Of a stretch of 64,000 nt of DNA, positions 7,904-16,976 are shown in pieces; positions within the stretch are counted from its first letter, which is position 1; every line of letters starts with the position of its first letter. The notes under the pieces are model-generated. The model was not told where the DNA came from. It did not search any database and was given only the letters and a program-made list of their open reading frames with translations. The DNA lies in contig PKRJ01000002.1 of assembly GCA_017577365.1 (NCBI GenBank), positions 1 to 64,000 on the forward strand, read 5' to 3'. Origin of the DNA: Gammaproteobacteria bacterium. Its GTDB lineage: Bacteria > Pseudomonadota > Gammaproteobacteria > Steroidobacterales > Rariloculaceae. Both the position numbers and the translations under genes were made by a program.

Positions 7904-10621
7904 TCAGGCGACTGCCTCGAGCAGCCGCTTCGGCTCGGAGACGCCGTACCCTTGCGCGTAGTCGACGCCCATCGCGCGCAGCATCGTGATGATCTCCTGG
8001 TTCTCGGCGAACTCGGCGATCGTCCGCTTGCCGGTCAGGTGCCCGATCTCATTGATCGAGCGCACCATCTCGCGATCGATCGGGTCGTGCAGGATCTCCT
8101 TGACGAAGCTGCCGTCGATCTTCAGGAAATCGACGGGGAAATGCTTCAAGTAGCCGAACGACGAGAGGCCGGTGCCGAAGTCGTCGAGCGCGAACTTGCA
8201 GCCGATCTCCTTCAGCGCGTGGATGAAGCGGTTAGCCTGCGCGTAGCTCGCGATCGCGGCCGTCTCCGTGATCTCGAAGCAAATGCGGCTGCCGTCGATC
8301 CCGCTCCTCTTGAACTGCTCGACGACGAACGGCAGGAACTTCTCGTCCGCCAAGCTCTGTCCCGAGAGATTGATCGAGCACAGCGCGAGACGCTCGCGCT
8401 CGTCCGCCTCGGACACGAGCCAGCGGAACGCCTGCGTGATCACCCAGCGATCGATCGCGGGCGTCAAGCCGTAGCGCTCGGCGGCGGCGATGAAGAGCTC
8501 GGGCGAGACGAGCGCGCCGTTCTCGTCGCGCATCCGCAGCAGCAGCTCGTAATGGTCGCCAGCCTCGTGGTCGGACTGCAACGGCTGGATCATCTGCCGG
8601 AACAGCTCGAAGCGCCCGTCCTCGAGCGCGTTGCTGATGCGCGCCGCCCACTGCATCTCCTTGCGGCGCTTCATCAGATCGAGGTCGTTCTCCTGATAGC
8701 TGTAGACGCGGTTGCGTCCCGCATCCTTCGCCGCGGCGCAGGCGCTGTCGGCCGCCGTCAGGAGCGACGCGACGTCGTCCGTCCCCGGCGTGATCGGCAC
8801 GACGCCGATGCTCGCGCCGAGACGGAACGTCCGATCGTCCCAGACGAACTTGAAGTCGTTGATGAGCTGGCGCAGGGTCTCGGCGGTCCTGAGCGCCTCG
8901 TCCATCGTGCAGCTCTCGAGCAGCACGCCGAACTCGTCGCCGCCGAGGCGCGCGAGCGTGTCGCGCCAACGGATCTTGGCCTTCAGCAGCGCGCCGATCT
9001 GCTTCAGGAACTCGTCGCCCGCGCCGTGCCCGCACGCGTCGTTGATGATCTTGAACTGGTCGAGGTCGATGTGGAGCACCGCGTAGGACGTCTCTCGCGC
9101 CTTGGCGCTCTTCAGCGCGCGCTCGAGGCGGCTCTCGAACTCGCGGCGGTTGACGAGCTCGGTCAGGATGTCGTGACTCGCCGCGTACGAGAGCCGGCGG
9201 TTCAGCTCGCGCGACTCGCTGACGTCGTGGAAGACGAGCACGCCGCCGGTCACGTTGCCGAGCGGGTCGCGGATCGGCGCCGCGGTGCTCTCGATATAGA
9301 GCTCGTTGCCGTCGCGCCGGATCAGGAGCGTCGGCCGCACGGATTTCGTGGAGCGGTTTCGGCGCATCGCGACGGCGACCGGGTTCTCGACCGGCTCGCA
9401 CGTCTCCTCGTGGAATCCCCGGAAAATCTCGTCGATCGGCCGGCCGACGGCGTCGTCGAGCTTCCAGCCCGTCAGCTCCTCGGCGACGGGGTTCAGATAC
9501 TGCACGCGGCATTCGGCATCGGTCGTCACGACACCGTCGCCGATCGATTGCAGCGTGATCTGCGCGCTCTCCTTCTCGCGGAACAGCGCTTCCTCGTAGA
9601 GCTTGCGCTCCGTGATATCCGTCTCGACGCCGACGAGCCGCCGCAGGCGGCCGTGCTCGTCGACGCGGCCTTTGACCCGGCTCTGCACCCAGCGCCATTC
9701 GCCGTTCGCGTGGCGCATGCGGTGCACGCTCTCGAAAAGCTCGGTCTTGCCTTCGAGGTGCTCGCGGATCTGCTGCTGGACGCGCGCCATGTCGTCTGGA
9801 TGGACGAGATAACGCCACTCCGGAACCGGCTCGTCCTCGCCGTAACCGAGCATCGCGCGCCAGCGCGGCGAGAAATACATCGAGTTGTCGCGAACGTCGT
9901 AGTCCCAGAGGCCGTCGTTCGCGGTGTTCGTGACCAGGCGGTCGCGCTCCTCGACGGTCAGCAGGTCTTCCCTGAGCCGGATCCGCTCGAGCCCGCTCGC
10001 GCAGCTCACGCCGATCAGCTTCATCGCGAGATGCAGGTCCGCCCCCCAGTCGGGGTTCGGCGTCGCGCTGCAGAGGCCGAGCATGCCGGCGAGCCTGTCG
10101 CGGATATCGAAACCGATGACGAGGATCGCCGCGACGTTCAGGCTCGCGAGCTGCTCCGCGTCGCGCTTCTGCGCAAGCGGCGCGTTCCACGTGTCCGGGA
10201 TCTCGAGCAGCCGCAAGTGCTCGAGCCGTCCGCGAATCCACGGGAAGTCCGACAGCTCGCGCTGCTTCAGCACCTCCGGATTGCACGTCGAGAAGGTCGA
10301 ACGGCCGGCATAGACCTTGTCGATGACGCTCGCGTCCTTGTCGAAGAGCGCAACGAACATCGCGTCCGCGCCGTAGGCGTCGGTGAGCTCCTGCAGCCCG
10401 GCCTTCAGGCGCTCCTCGGTATTCGCGAGCGTGATCGATTGGAAATCGACGGCGACCTTCGTGACGATCAAATCGAGGCCCTCTCCGCGCGGCTTGGCCA
10501 TCCGCCGGATCAGACCACAGGTCGCGGAACTATCTTGGATCCGATCTTCTTTAATAGCCTCAACGCTCCCGATTCCGTCTTCCATGTGCTGCACGGCTCG
10601 AGGGAACGTCTTCGGTTCCAC
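7904..10621 (-). CDS. GAF-PAS-PAS-GGDEF-EAL cyclic-di-GMP signalling protein
   Basis: Large soluble c-di-GMP enzyme of up to 905 residues. From the N-terminus: a GAF-like sensor (about 60-205), two PAS/PAC domains (about 225-340 and 350-470), GGDEF (about 480-640) and EAL (about 660-900). GGDEF is intact (LGGDEFG), with an RWRD product-inhibition site five residues upstream. The EAL signature is ELLLR, keeping the catalytic Glu; downstream SINLSGQS, DDFGTG, LKIDGSFV and QGYG are also kept, so both activities are plausible. No membrane segment is seen, so the input signal is cytosolic. The start is uncertain: GTG 10621, ATG 10585 and ATG 10501 are all in frame, and the first 40 residues are not part of a domain. 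Confidence 0.92.
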   Translation of the reverse strand: MEPKTFPRAVQHMEDGIGSVEAIKEDRIQDSSATCGLIRRMAKPRGEGLDLIVTKVAVDFQSITLANTEERLKAGLQELTDAYGADAMFVALFDKDASVIDKVYAGRSTFSTCNPEVLKQRELSDFPWIRGRLEHLRLLEIPDTWNAPLAQKRDAEQLASLNVAAILVIGFDIRDRLAGMLGLCSATPNPDWGADLHLAMKLIGVSCASGLERIRLREDLLTVEERDRLVTNTANDGLWDYDVRDNSMYFSPRWRAMLGYGEDEPVPEWRYLVHPDDMARVQQQIREHLEGKTELFESVHRMRHANGEWRWVQSRVKGRVDEHGRLRRLVGVETDITERKLYEEALFREKESAQITLQSIGDGVVTTDAECRVQYLNPVAEELTGWKLDDAVGRPIDEIFRGFHEETCEPVENPVAVAMRRNRSTKSVRPTLLIRRDGNELYIESTAAPIRDPLGNVTGGVLVFHDVSESRELNRRLSYAASHDILTELVNRREFESRLERALKSAKARETSYAVLHIDLDQFKIINDACGHGAGDEFLKQIGALLKAKIRWRDTLARLGGDEFGVLLESCTMDEALRTAETLRQLINDFKFVWDDRTFRLGASIGVVPITPGTDDVASLLTAADSACAAAKDAGRNRVYSYQENDLDLMKRRKEMQWAARISNALEDGRFELFRQMIQPLQSDHEAGDHYELLLRMRDENGALVSPELFIAAAERYGLTPAIDRWVITQAFRWLVSEADERERLALCSINLSGQSLADEKFLPFVVEQFKRSGIDGSRICFEITETAAIASYAQANRFIHALKEIGCKFALDDFGTGLSSFGYLKHFPVDFLKIDGSFVKEILHDPIDREMVRSINEIGHLTGKRTIAEFAENQEIITMLRAMGVDYAQGYGVSEPKRLLEAVA

Positions 10622-10775
10622 GAGACCCCCGAATCGCGCCCATTCTGACAGTAAACCTCAGAAATACAAGCAGCTATTCCCCGAATCGAGATTTATGTCA
10701 CCTAACCCCGTCGGCCGCTCCGCAGCGTTTTAGACAGTGTGCAGCGGCACATGACACCGAAGAAAGGATGTACGC

Positions 10776-12305
10776 ATGGCTCTTGACACTCTCACCCGTC
10801 GCGCTCTTTCCACCGCGCTCCTCGGCGTCGGCGCGACCTGCCTGCCGGCAACCGCGAGCGCCGAGACGGCGCTCACGATCTACTCGACGGCCGTCCCGGG
10901 CGCGATCCCGGCCGAGCAGTACCGACCGGTACCGGGCGCGGCGCGCTACGTCGGCGGCGCGGTCCCGGGCTACGCGATGATCCGGCACCGCGTGCGCTTC
11001 GATCTCGAGCCCGGCACGAATCGCGTCGAGATGCGCGACGTCGCCGCGTATATCGATCCGACGACCGTGACGTTCGAGTCGCTGACCGCGCCCCGCTCGA
11101 CCCGCGTCGTCGAGCAGAGCTTCCAGTTCGACCTCGTGAGCGCCGAAAAGCTCATGGAGCGCTACATCGATCAGCTCATCACCGTCGATCAGGCCGGCCC
11201 GGACGGCGTGACCTCGATCAGCGGAAGGCTCCTCGCCGCGCGCGGCACGCTCGTGATCGCGGGCGACGACGGGCGCATTCACGCCGTGCGCGACTACCGG
11301 AACGTGCAGTTTCCCGACCTTCCCGGCGGCCTGATCACGAAGCCCACGCTCGTCTGGGACGTCGAGACCGATACCGGCGGCGCTCACGACGCGCGGATCG
11401 GCTACCAGACCGCGGGTCTGACGTGGTGGGCGGACTACAACCTGACGTACCGCGAAGGCGATGACGCGAACCGCGGCACCGTCGATCTGGGCGCGTGGGT
11501 CAGCATCCTGAACCGCTCGGGAGCGACCTACGAGAACGCGACGCTCAAGCTCATCGCGGGCGACGTCCACCGCGCCGAGCCGCCGCGCGCGCGGTTACAG
11601 GAACTCATGGCCGTGGCCGCGGCGGCACGCGACGGCGCCGCTTTCGAGCAGCAGGCCTTCTTCGAGTTCCATCTCTACACGCTCGGGCGGACGACGACGC
11701 TGCCCGACGATTCGACGAAGCAGATCGAGCTCTTCCCGAGGGTCGACGGCGTGCCGGCCCGCAAGCTCCTCGTCTATCAAGGCCTCGCGCCGTACGGCGT
11801 CTACACGAGCCCGGTCGTGGACCGCGACCTCGGCCTGCCGATGAGCACGAAGGTCAACGTCTATGTCGAGCTCGAGAACCGCGAGCGCTTCGGGCTCGGC
11901 ATCCCGCTGCCCGCCGGCCGCATCCGGGTCTCGCAGCTCGACGAGCGCGACGACACGCTCGAGTTCATCGGCGAGGACGTCATCGATCACACGCCAAAGG
12001 ACGAGACGATCACGATCAAGCTCGGGTCGGCTTTCGACGTCGTCGGCGAGCGTCGGCAGGTCGAGTTCTCGGTCGACCGAAGCGCCGAGCGCATGGAAGA
12101 GACGATCGAGATCAAGGTGCGCAACCACAAGGACGAGCCGGTCGAGGTCATCGTGCGCGAGATACTGTTCCGTTGGGCGGAGAACGAGATCACCGAAGCG
12201 AGCCACGAGTACGAGCGCGAAGACGCGAGCACCGTGCGCTTTCCCGTGACGGTTCCCGCCGACGGCGAGGCGGTCGTGACGTATCGCGTGCGCTACCGCT
12301 GGTAG
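10776..12305 (+). CDS. DUF4139 domain-containing exported protein
   Basis: 509 residues with an N-terminal signal peptide (basic Thr/Arg start, hydrophobic stretch, cleavage near ATASA-ET). The rest is beta-rich with the DUF4139 features: a central YQTAGLTWWADYNLTY block, then WVSILNRSGATYENATLKL, and a C-terminal region with ERFGLGIPLPAGRIRVSQLD. Proteins of this family are exported and of unknown biochemical role. An AAGGA precedes ATG 10776 by about seven bases. It is monocistronic, convergent with the MaoC gene, with a bulged hairpin between them. I cannot assign a function. Confidence 0.75.
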   Translation: MALDTLTRRALSTALLGVGATCLPATASAETALTIYSTAVPGAIPAEQYRPVPGAARYVGGAVPGYAMIRHRVRFDLEPGTNRVEMRDVAAYIDPTTVTFESLTAPRSTRVVEQSFQFDLVSAEKLMERYIDQLITVDQAGPDGVTSISGRLLAARGTLVIAGDDGRIHAVRDYRNVQFPDLPGGLITKPTLVWDVETDTGGAHDARIGYQTAGLTWWADYNLTYREGDDANRGTVDLGAWVSILNRSGATYENATLKLIAGDVHRAEPPRARLQELMAVAAAARDGAAFEQQAFFEFHLYTLGRTTTLPDDSTKQIELFPRVDGVPARKLLVYQGLAPYGVYTSPVVDRDLGLPMSTKVNVYVELENRERFGLGIPLPAGRIRVSQLDERDDTLEFIGEDVIDHTPKDETITIKLGSAFDVVGERRQVEFSVDRSAERMEETIEIKVRNHKDEPVEVIVREILFRWAENEITEASHEYEREDASTVRFPVTVPADGEAVVTYRVRYRW

Positions 12306-12318
12306 GGAACGAGACGCG

Positions 12319-12345
12319 CGGCGGTCCGGATCAACCCGGCCGCCG
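12319..12345. terminator. Bulged hairpin between DUF4139 and MaoC genes
   Basis: Ten paired bases with one bulge and a six-base loop across the convergent gene ends. No T tract. Confidence 0.3.
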
Positions 12346-12786
12346 CAGCATCAGCACATTACGCTTGCACACGGCGACGAGCACGTCGCGCTGGTTGTAG
12401 CCGCGGTGCTCGAGCGTCAGGATGCCGTTCCGTGGGCGCGAACGGCTCTCGCGCTTTCCGACGACCTCGGTCTCGACGTGCACCGTGTCGCCGACGAAGA
12501 GCGGCGCGGGGAAACGCACGTCCTCGAGGCCGAGATTCGCGACCGTCGTGCCGAGCGTCGTCTCGTGGATCGAGATGCCGACGATCAGCCCGAGCGTGAA
12601 GAAGCTATTGACCAGCGGCTGCCCGAACTCGGACTCGGTGCGCATGTACTCGCGATCGAGATGGAGCGGCGCGGGATTGTGCGTCATCGCGCTGAAGAGC
12701 ACGTTGTCGGCCTCCGTCACCGTCCGACGGATCGCATGCCGGAACACCTGCCCGACCTCGAAATCCTCGTAGTAGCGTCCCCCCAT
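12331..12786 (-). CDS. MaoC-family dehydratase (hot-dog fold)
   Basis: Single hot-dog domain of 151 residues in the R-specific enoyl-CoA hydratase/MaoC superfamily. It has the EDFEVGQVF opening, the TEADNVLFSAMTHNPAPLH helix carrying the Asp/His pair typical of hydratase motif 2, and VGDTVHVETEV in the second half. The substrate is not evident; close families act on acyl-CoAs such as mesaconyl-type intermediates. It lies downstream of proC on the same strand, about 40 bases away, so it may share its transcript, although no metabolic link is obvious. Confidence 0.8.
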   Translation of the reverse strand: MGGRYYEDFEVGQVFRHAIRRTVTEADNVLFSAMTHNPAPLHLDREYMRTESEFGQPLVNSFFTLGLIVGISIHETTLGTTVANLGLEDVRFPAPLFVGDTVHVETEVVGKRESRSRPRNGILTLEHRGYNQRDVLVAVCKRNVLMLRRPG

Positions 12787-12825
12787 CTCGATGCCTCCGC
12801 GTCCCGCGCGTCGAGCGCGGACGCG

Positions 12826-13644
12826 TCACGTCCCCGACAGCTCGCGGCTGCGGTTCGCCGCCGCGAGCACCGCGCGCTCGACGAGCTGCGCGAGCCCGTC
12901 TTCGGCCATCAGCACGCGCAGCGCCGCCTCGGTCGTGCCGCCCGGGCTCGTGACCTTGCGCCGAAGCTCCGCCGGGTCCTCGCCCGAGATCTCGGCATAG
13001 GCCCCTGCCCCGGCGACCGTCGCCGTCGCGAGAGTCCGCGCGAGCGCCGCGTCGAGACCGGCCGCGGCGCCCGCTTTCGCGAGGCATTCGATCAGCAGGA
13101 AGACGTACGCGGGCCCGCTGCCCGAGACGGCGGTCACGGCGTCCATCAAACGCTCGTCCCGAACCCACGCCGTCGTCCCGACGGCGCTCATCAGCTCGTC
13201 CGCGACCGCCTGCCCCCGCGCATCGACGCTCGGCGACGCGACCATCACGGTCATGCCGCGTCCCACGGCGGCGGGCGTATTCGGCATCGCGCGCACCACT
13301 TTGGCGTCCGGACCGAGCGCCGAGGCGATCGAAGAGATCGGTTTCCCCGCCGCGATCGACAGATACAGCGGCGCCGGGCCGAGCGGCGCGGCGCACGTGC
13401 GCACGACGGCGTCGAGCTGCTGGGGCTTCACCGCGAGCAACACGACGTCGGGTGCGCCGTCGTCGAAACGGACGGCATCGAGGCTCGCGCCGGCGACGAT
13501 GCCGAGCTCGGCCGCGGCGGCGAGCGCGGCGGGAGCAGGATCGACGATGCCGAGGCGCGCAGGCTGGATGCCGCGGGCGAGCCAGCCGCGCACGAGCGCC
13601 TGCCCCATGTTGCCGAAACCGATCAGCAGAATGCGCTCATCCAT
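12826..13644 (-). CDS. proC: Pyrroline-5-carboxylate reductase
   Basis: NAD(P)H-dependent last step of proline synthesis. It has 272 residues (E. coli 269). The N-terminal Rossmann motif is LLIGFGNMGQALVRGW; VVRAMPNTPA and the C-terminal VSGSGPAYVF, then TSPGGTTEAAL are the family signatures. Start ATG 13644 directly follows AAGGG; an in-frame GTG nine bases upstream is possible. It follows the symporter gene with only five bases between them, so the two form an operon, perhaps linking uptake of a glutamate-like substrate to proline synthesis (inference). Confidence 0.95.
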   Translation of the reverse strand: MDERILLIGFGNMGQALVRGWLARGIQPARLGIVDPAPAALAAAAELGIVAGASLDAVRFDDGAPDVVLLAVKPQQLDAVVRTCAAPLGPAPLYLSIAAGKPISSIASALGPDAKVVRAMPNTPAAVGRGMTVMVASPSVDARGQAVADELMSAVGTTAWVRDERLMDAVTAVSGSGPAYVFLLIECLAKAGAAAGLDAALARTLATATVAGAGAYAEISGEDPAELRRKVTSPGGTTEAALRVLMAEDGLAQLVERAVLAAANRSRELSGT

Positions 13645-13649
13645 CCCTT

Positions 13650-14942
13650 TCACTCCACGGTCGCTCCGGATCGTCCGGCGCGAACGGCAGGCCCGAGGTC
13701 CGCGCCCGCGCCGCGATCGGCAAACACTTCGAGGTCGATCGCCCGCTCGCTGCGCGCGACGACACACGTGACGGCGCAGTCGCCGAGAACGTTCACCGCC
13801 GTGCGCAGCATGTCGAGCAACCTGTCGATGCCGATGATCAGCGCGATGCCTTCGACGGGCAAGCCGACCTGCTCGAGCACCATCGCGAGCATCACGAGGC
13901 CCGCGCTCGGCACGCCGGCCGTGCCGATCGACGCGAGCGTCGCCATCAGAATCACCGTGACGAAATGGCCGAGGCCGAGATCGACGCCGTACACGTTCGC
14001 TATGAAGACCGTCGCCACCCCTTGCATGATCGCCGTGCCGTCCATGTTCACCGTCGCGCCGAGCGGCACCGTGAACGACGCGACCGAGCCCGATACGCCG
14101 TGACGGCGCTCGACCGTCTCGAGCGTCACGGGGATCGTCGCGTTCGACGACGACGTCGCGAACGCGAACGCCATCACCGCGCGGGACTTCGCGAAGAACG
14201 TCATCGGGTTCAACCCGCTCGCGCGGAGCAGCAGCCCGTAGACGACGACCGCCTGCAACGCGAGCCCGGCGATCACGACGAGCGCATAACCCGCGAGCGG
14301 CACGAAGAGCTCGAGCCCCTCGGTCGCGAACGTGCGCGCGACGAGCGCGAACACGCCGACCGGCGCGGTCCGCACGACGAGCATCACGAGCCGCGTGACG
14401 ACCTCGTTGAGATCGTCGAAGAGCCTGGCGACACGGCGCCCGGCGTCGCCGGAGATCGAGATCGCGAAGCCCAGGAGCAGCGCAAAGACGATGATCTGCA
14501 GCATCTGCCCCTCGGCGAGCGCGCGAACCGGATTCGAAGGAACCATTCCGGCGATGACGTCGACGACCGACGGCGCGGCCGCGGCGTCGTACGCGACGTC
14601 ATCGAGGAGCCTGAACCCATCGCCGGGACCTGCGGCCGCGGCGAGGCCGAACGCGATGACGAGCGCGACGGCCGTCGTCGCGAGATAGAGCGCGAGCGTC
14701 TTGACGCCGAGCCGCCCGAGCGCGGCGGCGTCGCCGAGCGAGGTGACGCCGCAGACGAGCGAGACGAGCACGAGCGGCACGACCATCATCTGCAGCAGCG
14801 CGATGAAGAGCCGGCCGACGATCGTGAGCACACCGCCGACGACGACGTCGTCGACGAGCGGCGCGCCCTCGTATGCACCGAGCGCGAGGCCGACGACGAT
14901 GCCGCCGCCCATGGCGAGCAGGATTTTGCGAGTGAGGCTCAT
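13650..14942 (-). CDS. Dicarboxylate/amino acid:cation symporter (DAACS family)
   Basis: Inner-membrane secondary transporter of 430 residues in the GltP/DctA/EAAT family. The signatures are a serine-rich re-entrant loop (SSSNATIPVTLE), the NMDGTA substrate and cation motif, the second hairpin GTAGVPSAGLVML, and DRLLDMLRTAVNVLGD in the last helix. The substrate (glutamate, aspartate or C4-dicarboxylate) cannot be fixed by eye. Start ATG 14942; the stop is five bases ahead of proC. The upstream region is shared with the divergent thiolase gene and holds an AT-rich TTAATATA stretch near 15074. Confidence 0.93.
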   Translation of the reverse strand: MSLTRKILLAMGGGIVVGLALGAYEGAPLVDDVVVGGVLTIVGRLFIALLQMMVVPLVLVSLVCGVTSLGDAAALGRLGVKTLALYLATTAVALVIAFGLAAAAGPGDGFRLLDDVAYDAAAAPSVVDVIAGMVPSNPVRALAEGQMLQIIVFALLLGFAISISGDAGRRVARLFDDLNEVVTRLVMLVVRTAPVGVFALVARTFATEGLELFVPLAGYALVVIAGLALQAVVVYGLLLRASGLNPMTFFAKSRAVMAFAFATSSSNATIPVTLETVERRHGVSGSVASFTVPLGATVNMDGTAIMQGVATVFIANVYGVDLGLGHFVTVILMATLASIGTAGVPSAGLVMLAMVLEQVGLPVEGIALIIGIDRLLDMLRTAVNVLGDCAVTCVVARSERAIDLEVFADRGAGADLGPAVRAGRSGATVE

Positions 14943-15186
14943 CGGCCGCGACGGTGCCTCGAGGCTCTACCGGAGCGCCGACACTAGCCGCTGCCGCAAG
15001 GCCGCGCAACCCGAGCGAGATCCGACACTTAGCCGCGGGTCCCGACGCGCTTCGGAAGGCGCGGCGAGTTTGGTTAATATATGCGTCCTCGAAAGCCCGG
15101 AGCCGGACCTTCGGCACGGCGGAGACGCCGACACTCAGCCTCAAGACCGTTCTGATGACCCAGCCGAACGCGCCGCAGGAGGCGTC

Positions 15187-16353
15187 GTGAGAGACGTTTA
15201 TATCGTCGGCGTCAGCCAGGCGCCGGTCACGCGCGACACGTCGGTCCGCGGCCGCTACATCGCCGCGTCCGTCGTTCGCGAAGCGCTCGCCGACGCCGGC
15301 ATCGACAAGGATCGCGTCGATGCGCTATACGTCGGCAACATGACGTCCGGCCTGCTCGCGGGGCAGCAGCAGCTCGGCGGCCTGATCGCGGACTATGCGG
15401 AGCTTTCCGGCGTCGATGCGATCACGATCGAGGCCGCGTGCGCGTCCGGCGCGGCGGCCGCGCGAATGGCGTATCTCACGATCGCCGGCGGCGTCAACGA
15501 CGTCGTCGTCGTCTGCGGCGTCGAGCGCATGACGCACGTCGATCGCGACACGGTGACGCGCGCCCTCGCGACGGCGGCCGATTGGGAGCTCGAAGGCGCG
15601 CGCGGCGAGTCGTTCATGTCGCTCAACGCTCAGCTGATGCGGCATTACATGGACCGCTACGGCGCGCGGCCCGAGGATTTCGCCCCGTTCTCGATCAACG
15701 CGCACAAGAACGCGCTCGCCAATCCGAACGCCGTGTTCCACAAGCCCGTCGATCTCGAGAGCTACATGGCGTCCCGGGTCGTGATCGATCCGATCCGCGT
15801 CCTCGATTCGTCGCCGGTCTGCAACGGCGCAGCGGCGATCGTGCTCGCGTCCGCCGAAGCGGCCCGCGAGATCAAGGATCGTGCGCGCGTCGTGATCGCG
15901 GGCTCGGCGGCGGCGACCGCGCCGCTCGCGCTGCAACGCCGCAGCGACGTGCTGCAGCTCGAAGCGGTCGAGATCTCGACGCGCAAGGCGCTCGCGCAAG
16001 CCGGTGCGAAGCATCGCGACGTGAGCTTTTTCGAGCTGCACGACGCCTTCACGATCATGGCCGTGCTGAGCCTCGAATCGGCGGGCTTCGCGCAGCCCGG
16101 CGCCGGCCCGCGGCTCGGTGCCGAGAACCGAATCGGCATCGACGGCGACCTGCCGCTGTCGACGATGGGCGGGCTCAAGGCTCGCGGCCACCCGGTCGGC
16201 GCGACGGGCGTCTACCAGCTCGTCGAGGCGTACCTGCAGCTCGTCGGCGAGGCGGGCCCGAACCAGGTCCGCGACGCCCGCCTCGCGCTCGTGCAGAACA
16301 TGGGCGGCACCGGCGCGACGGTGGTCACGCACGTGCTGCGACGCGTCGAGTAG
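15187..16353 (+). CDS. SCP2/archaeal-type thiolase (acetyl-CoA acetyltransferase family)
   Basis: 388-residue thiolase of the SCPx/archaeal class. The nucleophilic cysteine is in IEAACASGAAAA; the second motif is FFELHDAFT (His-Asp where classical thiolases have Asn-Glu), and GHPVGATG holds the catalytic histidine. The C-terminal loop reads QNMGGTGAT, without the second Cys of classical degradative thiolases, as is usual for this class. Such thiolases often pair with a DUF35 OB-fold protein; none is adjacent. Start GTG 15187 follows GGAGG and overlaps the stop of an 11-codon ATG frame (GTGA). The substrate is unknown. Confidence 0.88.
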   Translation: MRDVYIVGVSQAPVTRDTSVRGRYIAASVVREALADAGIDKDRVDALYVGNMTSGLLAGQQQLGGLIADYAELSGVDAITIEAACASGAAAARMAYLTIAGGVNDVVVVCGVERMTHVDRDTVTRALATAADWELEGARGESFMSLNAQLMRHYMDRYGARPEDFAPFSINAHKNALANPNAVFHKPVDLESYMASRVVIDPIRVLDSSPVCNGAAAIVLASAEAAREIKDRARVVIAGSAAATAPLALQRRSDVLQLEAVEISTRKALAQAGAKHRDVSFFELHDAFTIMAVLSLESAGFAQPGAGPRLGAENRIGIDGDLPLSTMGGLKARGHPVGATGVYQLVEAYLQLVGEAGPNQVRDARLALVQNMGGTGATVVTHVLRRVE

Positions 16354-16461
16354 GCCGCGAAGCGGCACGCTCGAGAGACACCTTTTCTCCCTCGCGCCGT
16401 GGCGCTCGGCCGGAAAGTGTTAGCCTAGGGGCAACGCTTCGAAACCCAAGGGACTAGAGCA

Positions 16462-16878
16462 ATGGCACAGGAGCTCACCGACGCCGACATCGCGATGGAC
16501 GGCGCGAATCTCTACCAGGAGGAAACCTTCACGGACCGTCGGATCGGCACGCTCGTGCGCCTGACGCCCGTGACCGCAAACGGCGCGCGCGACCCGTCGC
16601 GTCCGGTGCTGTATATCGGCCAGACGCAGGTGCTGACGCCGGCCGGCGCGCTCCCGATCAGCTTCGAGATCGACGCGAGCTCGCTCGAGGAGGCCGTGGC
16701 GAAGTTCGGCCGAAACGCCCAGGAGGCGGTGCAGAGCACGATCAAGCGGCTCGAGGAGCTCCGGCGCGAGGCGGCATCGTCGCTGATCATTCCGGGCAGC
16801 GGCGCCGGCCCGATGGGTCCTTCGGGCCCCTTGGGCGGGCCGGGCGGCGTCCGCGGCGGAGGCATTCAGCTTCCGTAG
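16462..16878 (+). CDS. Unrecognised small cytosolic protein with glycine/proline tail
   Basis: 138 residues, no signal peptide or membrane segment. The first 115 residues look globular: an acidic start (TDADIAMDGANLYQEE), strands around RIGTLVRLTPVT and VLYIGQTQ, and a helical stretch rich in Glu/Arg near 75-110. The last 25 residues are a Gly/Pro-rich tail ending GGGIQLP, probably disordered. I recognise similar hypothetical proteins from Gammaproteobacteria but no function. It lies 108 bases after the thiolase on the same strand; it is not the DUF35 partner expected for that enzyme class. ATG 16462 has only a weak AAGGGA upstream. Confidence 0.7.
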   Translation: MAQELTDADIAMDGANLYQEETFTDRRIGTLVRLTPVTANGARDPSRPVLYIGQTQVLTPAGALPISFEIDASSLEEAVAKFGRNAQEAVQSTIKRLEELRREAASSLIIPGSGAGPMGPSGPLGGPGGVRGGGIQLP

Positions 16879-16913
16879 GCGTCGGCCGGCCGATGGCGAG
16901 CCGGCCGCGTGCT

Positions 16914-16939
16914 CGGCCGCCGGCTCGAGCCGGCGGCCG
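16914..16939. terminator. 26-base perfect palindrome between convergent genes
   Basis: The sequence is exactly self-complementary, two 13-base arms with no loop, centred on CTCGAG. It lies between the stops of the unknown small protein and tetR, where a bidirectional terminator is expected. There is no T tract on either strand, so intrinsic termination is uncertain. It could instead be a protein-binding site. Confidence 0.35.
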
Positions 16940-16952
16940 TGGTCGGCGACCG

Positions 16953-16976
16953 CGCGGCGGCTTTCAGGCCGCCGCG
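16953..16976 (-). terminator. Hairpin over the end of the TetR gene
   Basis: Nine-base perfect stem with a six-base loop, overlapping the last codons and stop of tetR. It sits 13 bases from the 26-base palindrome. No uridine tract follows on either strand, so it is at best a weak or Rho-assisted end signal. Confidence 0.25.

Noticed and set aside
7226..10648. 1140-codon plus-strand frame opposite the GGDEF/EAL gene
   Set aside because: Antisense shadow; composition is Arg/Asp-rich and no domain is seen, while the minus strand encodes five recognisable domains.
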